Source: Legionella sp. 515359 (GTDB taxonomy: Bacteria; Pseudomonadota; Gammaproteobacteria; Legionellales; Legionellaceae). Taken from it: a stretch of 33,751 bases of DNA. This document shows, piece after piece, positions 8,622 through 17,644 of this stretch (positions within the stretch are counted from its first letter, which is position 1; each line of letters opens with the position of its first letter). The notes under the pieces are model-generated. The model was given only the letters and a program-made list of their open reading frames with translations, was not told the DNA's origin and made no database searches. Both the position numbers and the translations under genes were made by a program. Location: contig JAPCYN010000039.1 of assembly GCA_025941565.1 (NCBI GenBank), positions 1-33,751 of the forward strand, in the 5' to 3' direction.

Positions 8622-10388
8622 ATGAATAAAAAAGACATTTCACTAAGCAGTTTTTTTCTAAATCTGATAAAACCTTACAAAGTGTATGCTATCGGATTAT
8701 TATTTACCGCCGTGTATTGGGGAATTAATAACGCGCTTTCACCTTATGTGTTAAAACTTATTATTGATAAGGTTGCTGCGTTTTCAGGCGATAAATCAGC
8801 TGTATTTAACGCGATAAAACCCGATATCATCGTGTACATCACACTGTGGTTCCTGATTGCCATTGATATGCGTCTTTCAGATTGGTTCCGATTGAAGTTA
8901 TTTCCCTACTTACGCTATGACCTGGTAAATAATATGTTTGCCTATTTGAATCAACATTCGCATCGCTTTTTTCAAAATAACTTTGCCGGAAGTTTGTCAA
9001 ATAAAATCTCCGATATGACTGCAGGCACTATAGCGATTTTCACAACGATTGATGATGCAGCAGCCCAAATAGTTGGTCTTATCATTGCAATCATCAGCAT
9101 GCTGCTTGTACATCCTCTATTTGCTTTAGTTTTACTTATTTGGGCGATTATTTTTTTGGGGATCGCAATGGTTTATTTCAAACCGGTTCAAGATCTGTCT
9201 AATCTGTTTGCCACCAGTAAAACCACATTGGTCGGAAAAATTGTTGATAGTATAAGCAATATCACGAATCTACGATTGTTTTCCAGAGCAACTTTTGAAA
9301 ATAAATTAATTCAAAATACAGCTCAAGATACCACAGATAAAGATCGGGCCATGCAATGGACCCTCTTGAAAATGCGTATTTATTGGGATCTGAGTATTAT
9401 TGTGCTGATTGCCACGAATTTATATATGTTGGTTGTTATGTACAGTAAAAACCAGGTATCAATCGGTGACTTTAGTTTTATTATCTCATTATCAATCAGC
9501 ATTTTTTATAATTTATGGTATCTTGCAAGTCAATTTGTGCTTTTTGCTGAGGAACTGGGTAAATGCCGACAAGCCCTCACCTTGATTTCAGAAGCACATG
9601 AGATTACTGATAAACCTAATGCCCAACCCCTAATCATCACTCAGGGTCGTATTGAATTTAAAAACGTGAGCTTTCACTATGATGAAGGAGCACACCTTTT
9701 TAAAAATAAATCCGTTGTGATTGAGCCTGGACAAAAAATTGGTCTTGTCGGCCTATCTGGCTCTGGTAAAAGCACTTTCGTTAATCTGATTCTTCGTTTG
9801 TTTGATGTCGAATCAGGGCAAATATTGATTGATGGAAAAAATATTCGCGATGTAACACAAGAGTCATTGCGTGAAAACATTGCCATGATTCCGCAGGATG
9901 TCACTTTATTCCATCGTACCCTCATGGAGAATATTCGCTATGGCTGCATTGATGCTACAGATGCAGAAGTCATTGCGGCATCCCAAAAGGCGCACTGTCA
10001 TGAATTCATTTCTCGACTTCCCGAAAAATACAATGCATTAGTTGGGGAGCGAGGAATTAAATTATCAGGCGGACAACGACAACGGATCGCCATTGCCAGG
10101 GCAATGTTAAAAAATGCACCTATTCTGATTCTGGATGAAGCGACTTCGGCTTTGGATTCATTAACTGAAAAATTGATTCAGGATGGTTTGCATTTACTAA
10201 TGCAAAATAGAACAACCCTTGTTATTGCGCATCGACTCTCTACTTTATCCGAAATGGATCGTATCCTGGTTTTTGAAAAAGGTCGTATCATTGAAGATGG
10301 TTCGCATGAGGAACTCATCCAGATACCAAGTCATTACAGTCACATGTGGCAGATGCAAGCTGGCGGTTTTTTACCTGATAAGATGTAG
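8622..10388 (+). CDS. MsbA-type ABC exporter, fused permease and ATPase
   Basis: A half-transporter of 588 aa. The membrane domain, residues about 15-320, has roughly six helices, and one nucleotide-binding domain follows. Walker A GLSGSGKST is at 377-385, signature LSGGQ at 481-485, and Walker B ILILDEA at 501-507 with the D-loop SALD after it. It should work as a homodimer exporting a lipid, peptide or drug across the inner membrane. The 24-bp gap after the ABC-F gene suggests co-transcription. Pairing with an ABC-F protein hints at xenobiotic defence, but the substrate cannot be read from the sequence. Confidence 0.88.
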   Translation: MNKKDISLSSFFLNLIKPYKVYAIGLLFTAVYWGINNALSPYVLKLIIDKVAAFSGDKSAVFNAIKPDIIVYITLWFLIAIDMRLSDWFRLKLFPYLRYDLVNNMFAYLNQHSHRFFQNNFAGSLSNKISDMTAGTIAIFTTIDDAAAQIVGLIIAIISMLLVHPLFALVLLIWAIIFLGIAMVYFKPVQDLSNLFATSKTTLVGKIVDSISNITNLRLFSRATFENKLIQNTAQDTTDKDRAMQWTLLKMRIYWDLSIIVLIATNLYMLVVMYSKNQVSIGDFSFIISLSISIFYNLWYLASQFVLFAEELGKCRQALTLISEAHEITDKPNAQPLIITQGRIEFKNVSFHYDEGAHLFKNKSVVIEPGQKIGLVGLSGSGKSTFVNLILRLFDVESGQILIDGKNIRDVTQESLRENIAMIPQDVTLFHRTLMENIRYGCIDATDAEVIAASQKAHCHEFISRLPEKYNALVGERGIKLSGGQRQRIAIARAMLKNAPILILDEATSALDSLTEKLIQDGLHLLMQNRTTLVIAHRLSTLSEMDRILVFEKGRIIEDGSHEELIQIPSHYSHMWQMQAGGFLPDKM

Positions 10389-10493
10389 ATGGGTCCCCTG
10401 AGAGAGAGTACAGCAAAACTCGAGATCATGAACATGATTCTTCCGAGTTAACCCCTGACTCTCACCCAAGGTCTACAATTCCAGCTAAAGGGA

Positions 10494-10967
10494 TTACAAT
10501 GCAGCTTGTTCTGTCACTGTTTTTTTACTCCATTCATACTGGATGTTCATTTCATCGAGTGCGCCTGATGTCACATCTTTTTTAGCATCAATTGCACGCT
10601 CACTCCATTTAGGAACCCGCACTGCCTTAAAAAAATGCTCTTCGGCTTGTTCAAAGCGCTTATCAAAATTGACCGTATAGACTTTACAAAATTCGGTGAT
10701 TTTCCCCGCATCATCTGCATCCAATTCTATAATCGCTTTTTGAATTGCAGTTTTTGCATTCAGTTTTGAACCTTTGATCTCCTCGTCCAGAATTTTTTTA
10801 GCATCTTCTATCGTTTCAGAAAACAGGATTTCATGGCCTAATGAATAACCACAAACTTGTTCAAACGCCACCATGTGTAAAGGGGAAACTACATAAGAAG
10901 CAAAATCAGTAAAACTATCGCCTACCTTAGTATATGCAGGGCTAACAATCGCGTATATTTTTTTCAT
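10494..10967 (-). CDS. Hypothetical 157-aa cytoplasmic protein
   Basis: I do not recognise this protein. It has no signal peptide or membrane helix and is rich in Lys, Glu and Ala. The middle (residues 50-110) looks mainly helical, and two cysteines (39 and about 94) are present. The start is supported by an AGGGAATAAA stretch before the ATG. It stands between the 3' ends of the ABC exporter (convergent) and the guanine deaminase operon, with a 283-bp upstream region containing a long inverted repeat. Coding character is good: continuous frame, plausible start and usual codon use. Confidence 0.65.
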   Translation of the reverse strand: MKKIYAIVSPAYTKVGDSFTDFASYVVSPLHMVAFEQVCGYSLGHEILFSETIEDAKKILDEEIKGSKLNAKTAIQKAIIELDADDAGKITEFCKVYTVNFDKRFEQAEEHFFKAVRVPKWSERAIDAKKDVTSGALDEMNIQYEWSKKTVTEQAAL

Positions 10968-11086
10968 TTTATTCCCTAAAATTTAAAATAAAAAGTCTGT
11001 TCTCGATATGAACTGACCCTAATCATCCATTTAAATGATGTTTAATCTGGAAAAAGCAGTGGCTACATCTAAGAGTCCACACATTC

Positions 11087-11148
11087 AATTGACAAGTATT
11101 TGTAGGCTCTATTAGCGTCCCAATTCAACTTAAAAATACTTGTCAATT
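11087..11148. repeat. 15-bp perfect inverted repeat in the 10968-11250 intergenic region
   Basis: AATTGACAAGTATTT at 11087-11101 is repeated exactly in inverted orientation at 11134-11148, with 32 bp between. It lies about 120 bp upstream of the 157-aa gene and about 100 bp past the guanine deaminase stop. No T-run follows on either strand and no flanking duplication is visible, so it looks neither like a standard terminator nor a fresh insertion. Two operator half-sites or an RNA stem are possible. Nothing else was recognised in this intergenic stretch. Confidence 0.6.
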
Positions 11149-11250
11149 CAGTATATTAAACACTTTCAGGTAAAATATTATCACATTTGTCTTATTTGTA
11201 CATAAGCACAGGCGAGCGCTTTTTGTGCAAATTAACCAGGGATTAGGGGC

Positions 11251-12585
11251 CTACTTATTTATATACGCAGGCTTACCCATGATGTAAGTTGCTTTAATAT
11301 TGTCTTCAGATCCCAAAGTCATCAAAATGAACAGCAATTCAAAAATATCACTTACTTTTTCACGGCGATATTTCAGATACGTTGTAGCATCAGGATCAAT
11401 CACAATAAAATCAGCTTCCTTTCCGGGTGTCAAAGTTCCAATTTTATCACCCAATTGTAATGCTTTTGCAGCGCCTAAAGTCGCCATGTACCAACGGATC
11501 ATACTGGGTAATGTCACACTGTTTAACATGGAAACCTTATATGCATCATCCAAAACAGCAAACATTGAAAGACAATTTCCAGCCCCCCAATCAGTCCCTA
11601 AGGTTATTTTATGTGTGTATTTGAGCGCTCTTGCAAAATTGAATAATCCACTGCCTAAAAAGTTATTACTCAAAGGACACCAAGAAATAATTGCACCCGA
11701 TTTTTTAAACAGCTCCAGCTCTTCATCAGTTGTATGGATGCAGTGACCAAATACACTTCGGTCCGTCACCAAACCGAAATGATCATAAACATCCATATAA
11801 TGTTTACTCCATGGATAACGTTTTTTTACTGCTGCAATTTCATTCACATTTTCATCCAGATGCGTTTGGATATAACAATCAGGATGTTCTTTTTTAAGAG
11901 AACCACATATTTCGAGCATTGCATCAGAGCACGATAAAGCAAAACGTGGAGAAATGCAGTAGGATAATCGGCCTTTATTATGCCATTTTTCGATCAACCG
12001 AACACAGTTATCATAGTTCTCCTGTGTGGTTAATCTGAGTTTATCCGGAGCATTTTCATCCATTAAAATATTACCCGTGACAAAGCGTATGTTTCTTTTT
12101 TGTAACTCTTCAAAAAATATATCAGATGCCTCATAAAATAGTGGTCCGTAGGATACGGCCGTTGTAGTCCCATTTCTTAAAAGATAATCAAGAAAGAAAT
12201 TTAAATCTTTTGTTGCACTCGCCTTATCACTATAAACACTCTCTGCGGGAAATACATAGTCTTCCAACCACTCCAACAGTTTTTCACCATAGGCTCCAAC
12301 AATTGCACTTTGCGTCGCATGCTGATGCGTATCAATAAATCCGGGAGTAATTATCTTATCTTTATAATCAACCAGTTTTACCCCATTGATTTTATTTTTT
12401 AAAACAGTGTAATTACCCACATCAACAATTTTCCCTGCTTCAACAACCAGTATGCCATCTTCGATATAAATATATTGACGCTCTTGCTCCGATTGTTTGT
12501 CTTTCTTATCAACAGGAAGATTGTCAATGGTTGCCGTGTCTTTAAAATAAAAAATTGCCCCTCTATAAGCAGTTTTGTCACTCAT
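11251..12585 (-). CDS. guaD: Guanine deaminase
   Basis: Zinc amidohydrolase converting guanine to xanthine and ammonia. Numbering from the upstream in-frame ATG at 12597, the metal and substrate motifs are PGFIDTHQH (His91, His93), SPRFALSCS (Arg218), QTHLDEN (His246 and the proton-relay Glu249), FGHCIH (283-288) and LGTDWGAG (Asp336). SPRFA and NNFLGSGLF are typical of guanine deaminase rather than other amidohydrolases. The start at 12585 (MSDKTAYRG) is preferred because GGAG lies 7 nt before it; ATG 12597 directly abuts the upstream stop. The gene follows the MFS transporter with almost no gap, indicating one operon for purine uptake and breakdown. Confidence 0.9.
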   Translation of the reverse strand: MSDKTAYRGAIFYFKDTATIDNLPVDKKDKQSEQERQYIYIEDGILVVEAGKIVDVGNYTVLKNKINGVKLVDYKDKIITPGFIDTHQHATQSAIVGAYGEKLLEWLEDYVFPAESVYSDKASATKDLNFFLDYLLRNGTTTAVSYGPLFYEASDIFFEELQKRNIRFVTGNILMDENAPDKLRLTTQENYDNCVRLIEKWHNKGRLSYCISPRFALSCSDAMLEICGSLKKEHPDCYIQTHLDENVNEIAAVKKRYPWSKHYMDVYDHFGLVTDRSVFGHCIHTTDEELELFKKSGAIISWCPLSNNFLGSGLFNFARALKYTHKITLGTDWGAGNCLSMFAVLDDAYKVSMLNSVTLPSMIRWYMATLGAAKALQLGDKIGTLTPGKEADFIVIDPDATTYLKYRREKVSDIFELLFILMTLGSEDNIKATYIMGKPAYINK

Positions 12586-12598
12586 AACAATCTCCATA

Positions 12599-13789
12599 TT
12601 AATCAGGGTTCGTATCCTTAATAAAATAAATCAACAAAATTGAGAACAAGGTACAAAACGGTAATACCCATAAATAGGTAAAAAAGTCTTTGGATACTGC
12701 CGTAATAAACAAATAAGGAATGAATAATAAAAAGGTATTTAATAGAAAAACCGCGGTATTTAATACACTAATTGCCACGCCTCGTGTACTGTCTGATGAA
12801 ATTTCACTGACCATGGTATAAAAGAGCATTGAGCCAGAAAGTAAAAAGCCAATCAAAAATGAAACTATTTTCGTAATAATGTAGGAATTGATGCTGTAGT
12901 GAGGAAGATAAATGCCAAGTAATAACATCATTGTTCCTGAGACTAAAGTAAGGTGTATTACCATGATTCTTGATTTCACTGCATTGGAAAACCATCCTAA
13001 TAATGGAGTGCCGATACCAATCCCCGCAAAAATCAATCCGCTAATCATAAGTGATTGCAGCGGATCCACTAAATAATAGCGTTGAATATGCATGTACCAT
13101 AAACTCGCATAAGCAAGCAAAACGCCAAATGACATCGCCGCAGCAAGGGAACACAGTAAAATTTGTTTGTTTTTAAACACAACCACTAAAGATTTTTTTA
13201 GTGAAATAGAGTCATCTCGTAGATAATCATGAGGCGAGCGAACCAGGACAGAAGATAAAACAAATAAAATCAGCCCAAAAACCGCGAGCCTTTGATAAAG
13301 TTCATTCCAGGTATGCGTCATCAATTCCAGTTTAAAATAATAATGAAGCACTCCAGCTAAAATGCATGAAAGTGTTTGAGTCAAGCCAAATAATACAGGA
13401 AAAAATTTAGCGGAAAACCATTGGGAAATCAAAACTGCCGCAGCGACAAAAGCAAAAGAAGCGCCTATCCCTTGTATGAAATTCGCGAATGTAAAAACAG
13501 TCAAATTATCTGTAATAGAAATAAATATATTTCCTAATGCCAGCAATAAAACTCCGCCACTGACTACAATTCTTGGACTAAATTTGTCAAGTAAATAACC
13601 GGCAGGAATTTGCATGCAAGCAAAGCCTAAAATAAACGCACCTGTTGCAATAGAAACACCATAATCACTGGCATTTAGTGTGTTTTTTATTGAATCAGAA
13701 AATACTGCTGCAGCAGTATTCAAACAAAAAGAATAAACAACAAACAATGTTGCAATCAACCAAACAATAATTCCGTATAATTTTTGCAT
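12599..13789 (-). CDS. MFS transporter, possible purine or nucleoside carrier
   Basis: A 396-aa protein with about 12 hydrophobic helices and the major facilitator layout. An MFS motif A-like loop (LLDKFSPRIVV) follows helix 2, and a central loop around residues 190-205 (RSPHDYLRDDSISLKK) separates the two halves. The stop codon is one base before the first possible start of guanine deaminase, so the two are almost certainly co-transcribed. From that context I infer transport of a purine base or nucleoside; Legionella Pht proteins are MFS carriers for amino acids and nucleosides. AAGGAT lies 5-6 nt before the ATG. The substrate is not shown by the sequence itself. Confidence 0.85.
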   Translation of the reverse strand: MQKLYGIIVWLIATLFVVYSFCLNTAAAVFSDSIKNTLNASDYGVSIATGAFILGFACMQIPAGYLLDKFSPRIVVSGGVLLLALGNIFISITDNLTVFTFANFIQGIGASFAFVAAAVLISQWFSAKFFPVLFGLTQTLSCILAGVLHYYFKLELMTHTWNELYQRLAVFGLILFVLSSVLVRSPHDYLRDDSISLKKSLVVVFKNKQILLCSLAAAMSFGVLLAYASLWYMHIQRYYLVDPLQSLMISGLIFAGIGIGTPLLGWFSNAVKSRIMVIHLTLVSGTMMLLLGIYLPHYSINSYIITKIVSFLIGFLLSGSMLFYTMVSEISSDSTRGVAISVLNTAVFLLNTFLLFIPYLFITAVSKDFFTYLWVLPFCTLFSILLIYFIKDTNPD

Positions 13790-13844
13790 AAATTATCCTT
13801 GCATTCCTTGCAGGCTGATGGCTTTTTTTATGGTCCAGATAAAA

Positions 13845-13853
13845 AGTATAGCA
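13845..13853 (-). promoter_or_regulatory. Extended -10 promoter for the MFS/guanine deaminase operon
   Basis: Read on the minus strand the sequence is TGCTATACT, an extended -10 element (TGn plus TATACT, 5 of 6 matches to TATAAT). No good -35 lies at 16-18 bp, which extended -10 promoters can tolerate. Transcription would begin near 13838, giving a leader of about 50 nt before the start codon at 13789. Confidence 0.45.
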
Positions 13854-14020
13854 AAAATTCGGTATCTATTTTTGGTACAAATCACACTGAAAAAATACCT
13901 AACCAAAATAAATGAACATGGAGAGTAATTTTCATCCACTCATCTATACTCAGAATAACCCAGTCATAATTTTTATCTTGCAGGATGCACAATACTGGGC
14001 TGACAAAAAGGAGTTTTTTT

Positions 14021-14923
14021 ATGAAAGTAAACTATTTGGTTACCCCTCTTATTTTAATACCGCTATGTGTTTTCAGCCAAACTCAGGATGATGTTAGCAC
14101 TTTAACCCTGTCACAAAATCAAAAAAATAAAAACAATCATGTCATCACATACTCTAATGAAACAGACAATTTAAAACAAAATAAGTCATTTACCCGCAGC
14201 ATTGACTATCCAACTCAAATCATTCGTATGGAAAAAAATATAGAAAGTCAGCAACTCTCCTGTGATGAAGTAAATGATCAAATCGATAAAATCTTAGTCC
14301 AACCTATAGCGAATGAAAAATTTACTTATGCGATTTACATTAGTTGTTATTATAACTCGGAAACTAAATTGGCAACTCAATTCATTATTAACAGTTATTT
14401 TGATCCTGTAAGTGATGAAGCAATTTCTTATTTAGAATCCTATCTCAACGAATACAACGGTACGAATCTGTTAGGAACACAATATAAAATTGAATCAGCA
14501 AAAGGTCTCATCATTTCTTTAGATATTGCTGCTGGAATGAAAAAAAATCCCAATAGGCCTCCTTTTATGGAATATCGAAAAGACCATAACAGTTTCTATT
14601 TCAAAAGTAATTATGAAATGAAAAACAAGTTAGTGAGCGATATTTATCAAAATTTTTTCACAACAGATCAGGATAAAATACTTCCTTTCCTCGATAAATG
14701 GATTTCTGCTCATGCAAGTTCTATTTATAAAGCGATCTTAAGGGATTCAAATTACGTTGAATTACAACCTGAAAAAATTTTCCTCATGGAAAATGAGGAA
14801 ATATTTGTATCGAATTTGAAACAATATTTTGCACACTTCTGTGAGTCCTATGAAAATCATAGGTGCTTGAATCCAGCAAGCCAAATTGACGGTGAGGAAA
14901 ACGATTCAAAAGTAGCTTCGTGA
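14021..14923 (+). CDS. Secreted hypothetical protein with signal peptide
   Basis: I do not recognise the family. Starting at ATG 14021, the 300-aa product begins MKVNYLVTPLILIPLCVFSQ, a convincing type I signal peptide with likely cleavage after VFS. AAGGAG 8 nt upstream supports this start over the in-frame ATG at 13985, which would bury the signal. The mature part is rich in Asn, Lys, Tyr and Ser and has four cysteines: two around mature residues 50-80 and two near the C-terminus (FCESYENHRC), which could form disulphides. Context gives no function. It ends 13 bp before a hairpin terminator shared with the convergent symporter gene. Confidence 0.75.
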   Translation: MKVNYLVTPLILIPLCVFSQTQDDVSTLTLSQNQKNKNNHVITYSNETDNLKQNKSFTRSIDYPTQIIRMEKNIESQQLSCDEVNDQIDKILVQPIANEKFTYAIYISCYYNSETKLATQFIINSYFDPVSDEAISYLESYLNEYNGTNLLGTQYKIESAKGLIISLDIAAGMKKNPNRPPFMEYRKDHNSFYFKSNYEMKNKLVSDIYQNFFTTDQDKILPFLDKWISAHASSIYKAILRDSNYVELQPEKIFLMENEEIFVSNLKQYFAHFCESYENHRCLNPASQIDGEENDSKVAS

Positions 14924-14935
14924 ATTAGGAAAAAA

Positions 14936-14972
14936 ATAGCCCGGATGAAGCACTACAAAACACCCGGGCTAT
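14936..14972. terminator. Intrinsic terminator between convergent genes
   Basis: A 9-bp stem (14936-14944 with 14964-14972, ATAGCCCGG/CCGGGCTAT). On the minus strand it is followed at once by a run of T residues, making a standard terminator for the DAACS gene. On the plus strand it is followed by AATTAATTTT, so it may also serve the secreted-protein gene. The stem resembles the CCCGGGCTAC-type palindromes found elsewhere in the window. Confidence 0.75.
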
Positions 14973-14980
14973 AATTAATT

Positions 14981-16255
14981 TTAACCCAGCTCAGCCCCAT
15001 ATACAGATACTTTCCCAGGCTTTAACTCACCTTGCTCCTCCGCAATCGCTTTATCATTCACAATCTTGGTTACACACGCATCAGACCAAACATTTAACGC
15101 AGTTTCCAGCATATCAATTAAACCATAAAAAGGTAAAATAACTCCCATCAGCACGATAGGAACATTCATACTGGATAACAAACTAATGCTCAGAAAGAAA
15201 CATCCCATAGGTACGCCAGCGTTCCCAATAGCAGCTACAGTAGCAACAAATATCCATAAAACCATGGTGCCATAGGAAATTGGCACTCCATGATTCTGCA
15301 TTAAATAAATCACCGTAGCGAATATAAAGGCAGCACAACCATTCATGTTAATGCTGGTGCATAAAGGTAAAACAAAACGGCTTACTGATGGCTTTACCTG
15401 CAAATTATTTTCTATAGTATTCATCGTGACAGGTAATGTTCCTACCGAAGACTTGGAGAAAAAGGCTACAGATAATGCAGGAAGCATCGATCGCATTGCT
15501 GCAAAAGGCTTAATCTTATTGATTTTTAACCACAAAGGTAATACCACAAAACCTTGCACTAAATTCGCTAAAACAACGATCAGTAAATATTCACCGATGC
15601 CTTTAATATCCATGCCAGAACGCAACTGAACAACGGTTGAGGTAATAAAACCGAATAACCCCAAAGGAATAATATTGATAATCCAACGTGTCATGACTAA
15701 AAACATGCCGTGCGCACCACGGAAAAAAAGCGTAATGGTCTCACGCGACGCTTCATCAGGAATTTGCCGCACCGCAATACCAATAATAATACTTAAGAAC
15801 AATACCCCCATTACTTGTTGCTCAAGGAAAGGAGATAATAAATTGGTAGGGATAATATTTGCCAGGTATCCTAAATAACCTAAACTGCTCGCTGATTTGA
15901 CTGTTTGTGCATCCAAATTAACCTGGACGGAACTGGGATGAATTAAAATATAAAGCATGCAACTAATCATTGCAGCCACTACAGTAGTAGAAAAAGTATA
16001 CTTAATCGTACGCTGCCAAATTTTTTTCATGAACCCATCAGTCTTGTAATTTGCCAAAGTAACAATTATCGATAAAGAAATAATGGGCAAACTAATGCAC
16101 TTGAAAAGCTTAATAAACAAATCAGAAATCAATAACCCGGTCTCTTTCAAAACAACGATATTTGACATCCCACTGGCGATACCCAAACCAATCATTAAGG
16201 CATAAATCAAAGGAGTACTAAGAAAAAGTTTTTTTTGTTGATGTGCTGCACACAT
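14981..16255 (-). CDS. Dicarboxylate/amino acid:cation symporter (DAACS family)
   Basis: An inner-membrane secondary transporter of the GltP/GltPh fold, 424 aa with multiple hydrophobic helices. The serine-rich re-entrant loop is FFSKSSVGTLPVT (265-277) and the helix 7 motif is FVLPLCTSINMNG (294-306). Where the family consensus has NMDGT, involved in sodium coordination, this protein reads NMNGC. The Asp is therefore replaced by Asn, which may alter cation coupling. Usual substrates are glutamate, aspartate, C4-dicarboxylates or small neutral amino acids; the sequence does not choose between them. AAGGAT lies about 7 nt before the ATG. It is a single gene with its own terminator. Confidence 0.9.
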   Translation of the reverse strand: MCAAHQQKKLFLSTPLIYALMIGLGIASGMSNIVVLKETGLLISDLFIKLFKCISLPIISLSIIVTLANYKTDGFMKKIWQRTIKYTFSTTVVAAMISCMLYILIHPSSVQVNLDAQTVKSASSLGYLGYLANIIPTNLLSPFLEQQVMGVLFLSIIIGIAVRQIPDEASRETITLFFRGAHGMFLVMTRWIINIIPLGLFGFITSTVVQLRSGMDIKGIGEYLLIVVLANLVQGFVVLPLWLKINKIKPFAAMRSMLPALSVAFFSKSSVGTLPVTMNTIENNLQVKPSVSRFVLPLCTSINMNGCAAFIFATVIYLMQNHGVPISYGTMVLWIFVATVAAIGNAGVPMGCFFLSISLLSSMNVPIVLMGVILPFYGLIDMLETALNVWSDACVTKIVNDKAIAEEQGELKPGKVSVYGAELG

Positions 16256-16476
16256 GTTGGTGATCCTTAAAAAATCAAAAAGTGAAAAAGAAAGAAGTTT
16301 AAGTTAGCAGCAACAACAAGAAACGAGTTTAAATTGGGCGAGGGTTGAGCGATGTGTCGTCTGATTCGAGTGAGTTAACATAATAACCTTATATTTTCCT
16401 GGCCAAAATATGTACAATGAGAAATATTCTAACACATTCAGCCTGTTCGTCAAGATATTTTAAAGCGGTTAAGCGA

Positions 16477-17550
16477 TTAGTCAACCAATTCAATGCAATT
16501 GATTTGTTGCTTTAAACGGATGATTCGGCGATAAGCATCTTCGATACGTTCCTGCTCTATTTTTTGCTCGAAAACCAAACGCTCAATCAACTCAATCAAC
16601 TCAGGTGCCGTAATTTTTCCTAATTGATTGGCAAAGATCAACATATCCGCTCCTGCATTGATTGTCAGACATAAAGCATCCTCAAGTGAATAATGATCGG
16701 TAATCGCCTGCATTTGCAAGTCATCAGCAATGATTACCCCATCATAACCAATGGTCTCACGCAACACGCCTGTTAAAATTTCATGGGATAACGTTGCGGG
16801 TAACCCTTGATTATCCAACTGCTTATTCACCACATGCGCGGTCATAATCAGGAAGGGTTTATAACTATCTTGCGCCAGTTGATAATACGGAATCAACTCC
16901 TCTTTATGGAACGTTTTTGTAACATCTACAAATCCTTTATGAGTATCACCCAACGCGCTGCCGTGGCCAGGGAAATGTTTGTAACAACATGCGATACCAT
17001 AATGATTAAAGGCATCAACAAATGTTCTGCCTAAATGAACTACCTCATTAGGATCAGCTGAAAAACTACGCTGTAAACTTCCAATAATTCCCTGCTCTTC
17101 TTGTAAATGCAAATCAATAACTGGAGCGAAATTAAGATTAAAACCTAAAGACTTTAACGTAAATGCCATTTGAGTTAACTCAGCCTGCAAAGCTTCAGAC
17201 GATAATTGTGCCATGCTCAATGCAGTCATAGTCGGCATGCATCCTTCAACCCGAGACAAGCGATCGATAGCTCCTCCTTCATAATCGATGGCAATTAATA
17301 AAGGCAATCCATTGTTTTTGTAATTTATTTCTGCAGAATAGTCATTGAGTTGATGTGTTAATCGTTTGATTTGGGCCTGATTTTTTAAATTCTTACCATA
17401 TAAACCCGAAGAAGCATCTTGATCGAATAACAAAACACCCCCTAACCCATCTGAAGACAGCCATTCAGCTACAGGGCTTTTGTCGTGAACATCACAGCCA
17501 TCAAACCCCATAACTAACATTTGACCAATTTTATTTCTAAGAGTAATCAT
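16477..17550 (-). CDS. Glycoside hydrolase family 3 beta-N-acetylhexosaminidase, NagZ-like
   Basis: Likely cleaves N-acetylglucosamine residues from muropeptides or other glycans. Starting at ATG 17550 (MITLRNKIGQ), the 357-aa protein has GGAG 7 nt upstream; the longer in-frame start at 17580 lacks this support. The GH3 motifs are clear: KHFPGHG (191-197), then GDTH with His204, the acid/base residue in NagZ, and IIADDLQM with the nucleophile probably Asp276. No signal peptide is present, so it should be cytoplasmic, as NagZ is in peptidoglycan recycling. No other recycling genes are adjacent, so I leave the symbol blank. Confidence 0.88.
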   Translation of the reverse strand: MITLRNKIGQMLVMGFDGCDVHDKSPVAEWLSSDGLGGVLLFDQDASSGLYGKNLKNQAQIKRLTHQLNDYSAEINYKNNGLPLLIAIDYEGGAIDRLSRVEGCMPTMTALSMAQLSSEALQAELTQMAFTLKSLGFNLNFAPVIDLHLQEEQGIIGSLQRSFSADPNEVVHLGRTFVDAFNHYGIACCYKHFPGHGSALGDTHKGFVDVTKTFHKEELIPYYQLAQDSYKPFLIMTAHVVNKQLDNQGLPATLSHEILTGVLRETIGYDGVIIADDLQMQAITDHYSLEDALCLTINAGADMLIFANQLGKITAPELIELIERLVFEQKIEQERIEDAYRRIIRLKQQINCIELVD

Positions 17551-17644
17551 CAGCCGCTCCGTCAACAAAATAAGGAACAACTGTTCCTAAACAATAGTTG
17601 ATGTTGTGGCTAGAATCATACCCAAAGATAAAAATTAATGCCAT

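Noticed and set aside
10415-10452. Imperfect palindrome after the ABC exporter (AACTCG...CGAGTT)
   Set aside because: The stem is interrupted and no T-run follows on the plus strand, so I did not list it as a terminator.
11300-11937. Plus-strand ORFs (up to 148 codons) opposite guanine deaminase
   Set aside because: The minus-strand protein has all amidohydrolase motifs, so these are shadow frames without ribosome-binding sites.
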